A DNA stretch of 34,552 nt, taken from contig NZ_JAHVAB010000012.1 in NCBI RefSeq assembly GCF_019264445.1, forward strand, positions 1 to 34,552, given 5' to 3'. Every line of letters begins with the position of its first letter. Position 1 is the first letter of the stretch. The stretch comes from Hydrogenophaga sp. GTDB lineage: Bacteria; Pseudomonadota; Gammaproteobacteria; Burkholderiales; Burkholderiaceae_C. A program made the position numbers and the translations under genes. Below the pieces are notes generated by a model, which was not told the origin of the DNA, searched no databases, and saw nothing but the letters and a program-made list of their open reading frames with translations. Positions 34,527 through 34,552 of the stretch are shown piece by piece.

Positions 34527-34552
34527 ATGACGCGATATCCGAAGTCAGGAAA
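34527..34552 (+). CDS. probable site-specific integrase, first codons only
   Basis: An ATG at 34527 preceded by AGGA (34518-34521) opens a frame MTRYPKSG that runs off the window end. The identification rests on position, next to a tRNA att remnant with repeats, and on a recalled resemblance of the start to tyrosine integrases of Comamonadaceae prophages. Eight codons cannot prove it. Confidence 0.5.

Overview
The window is high-GC chromosomal DNA from a betaproteobacterium, most likely Burkholderiales, family Comamonadaceae (Hydrogenophaga/Acidovorax-like). This rests on gene order and protein character: trxA-rho-rpmE2, yhbY/rlmE-ftsH-folP-glmM next to pstSCAB-phoU-phoBR, and ppx/ppk nearby. 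No taxon could be confirmed by a search.

Layout. 1-2996: two overlapping minus-strand genes for an AddAB-like helicase/nuclease (the helicase gene is cut by the window edge). 3117-5248: trxA, rho and rpmE2, closed by a strong terminator. 5378-7111: a GT-C type membrane glycosyltransferase. 7101-13715 (minus): the full phosphate operon pstS-pstC-pstA-pstB-phoU-phoB-phoR, with a textbook Pho box before pstS. 13924-18577: polyphosphate genes, namely ppx (+), a small basic-tailed ribbon-helix-helix-like protein (+), sixA (-) and ppk1 (-). 18654-21556 (minus): an OlsB-like acyltransferase, a PlcP/LpxH-type metallophosphoesterase and a GT4 glycosyltransferase in one tight operon, the gene set expected for swapping phospholipids for phosphorus-free lipids. 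21728-23508: a DOMON-like protein and a NamZ/DUF1343 muramidase. 23513-29042 (minus): GNAT, glmM, folP, ftsH, rlmE. 29081-34219: yhbY, an M3 oligopeptidase, an exported glutaredoxin-domain protein, rpiA (-) and pyrD. 34220-34552: the junction with an integrated mobile element, made of the 3' half of a tRNA-Pro(GGG), repeat sequences and the first codons of a probable integrase.

How it fits together. About 14.5 kb (7101-21556) forms a continuous phosphorus-economy locus: sensing (PhoBR/PhoU), uptake (PstSCAB), storage and release (PPK1, PPX), and probably lipid substitution (OlsB, PlcP, Agt-like). By reading the 11-bp-periodic repeats I find Pho boxes before pstS, before ppk (inside the 3' end of the GT4 gene) and, as three consecutive repeats, before the small gene at 15522. 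That gene encodes an RHH-like DNA-binding head joined to a Lys/Ala/Pro tail without acidic residues, and its promoter also carries a perfect 18-bp palindrome. I propose it as a phosphate-starvation-induced, autoregulated protein linking DNA and polyphosphate. This is the best candidate for an undescribed system here. Its function is inferred, not shown.
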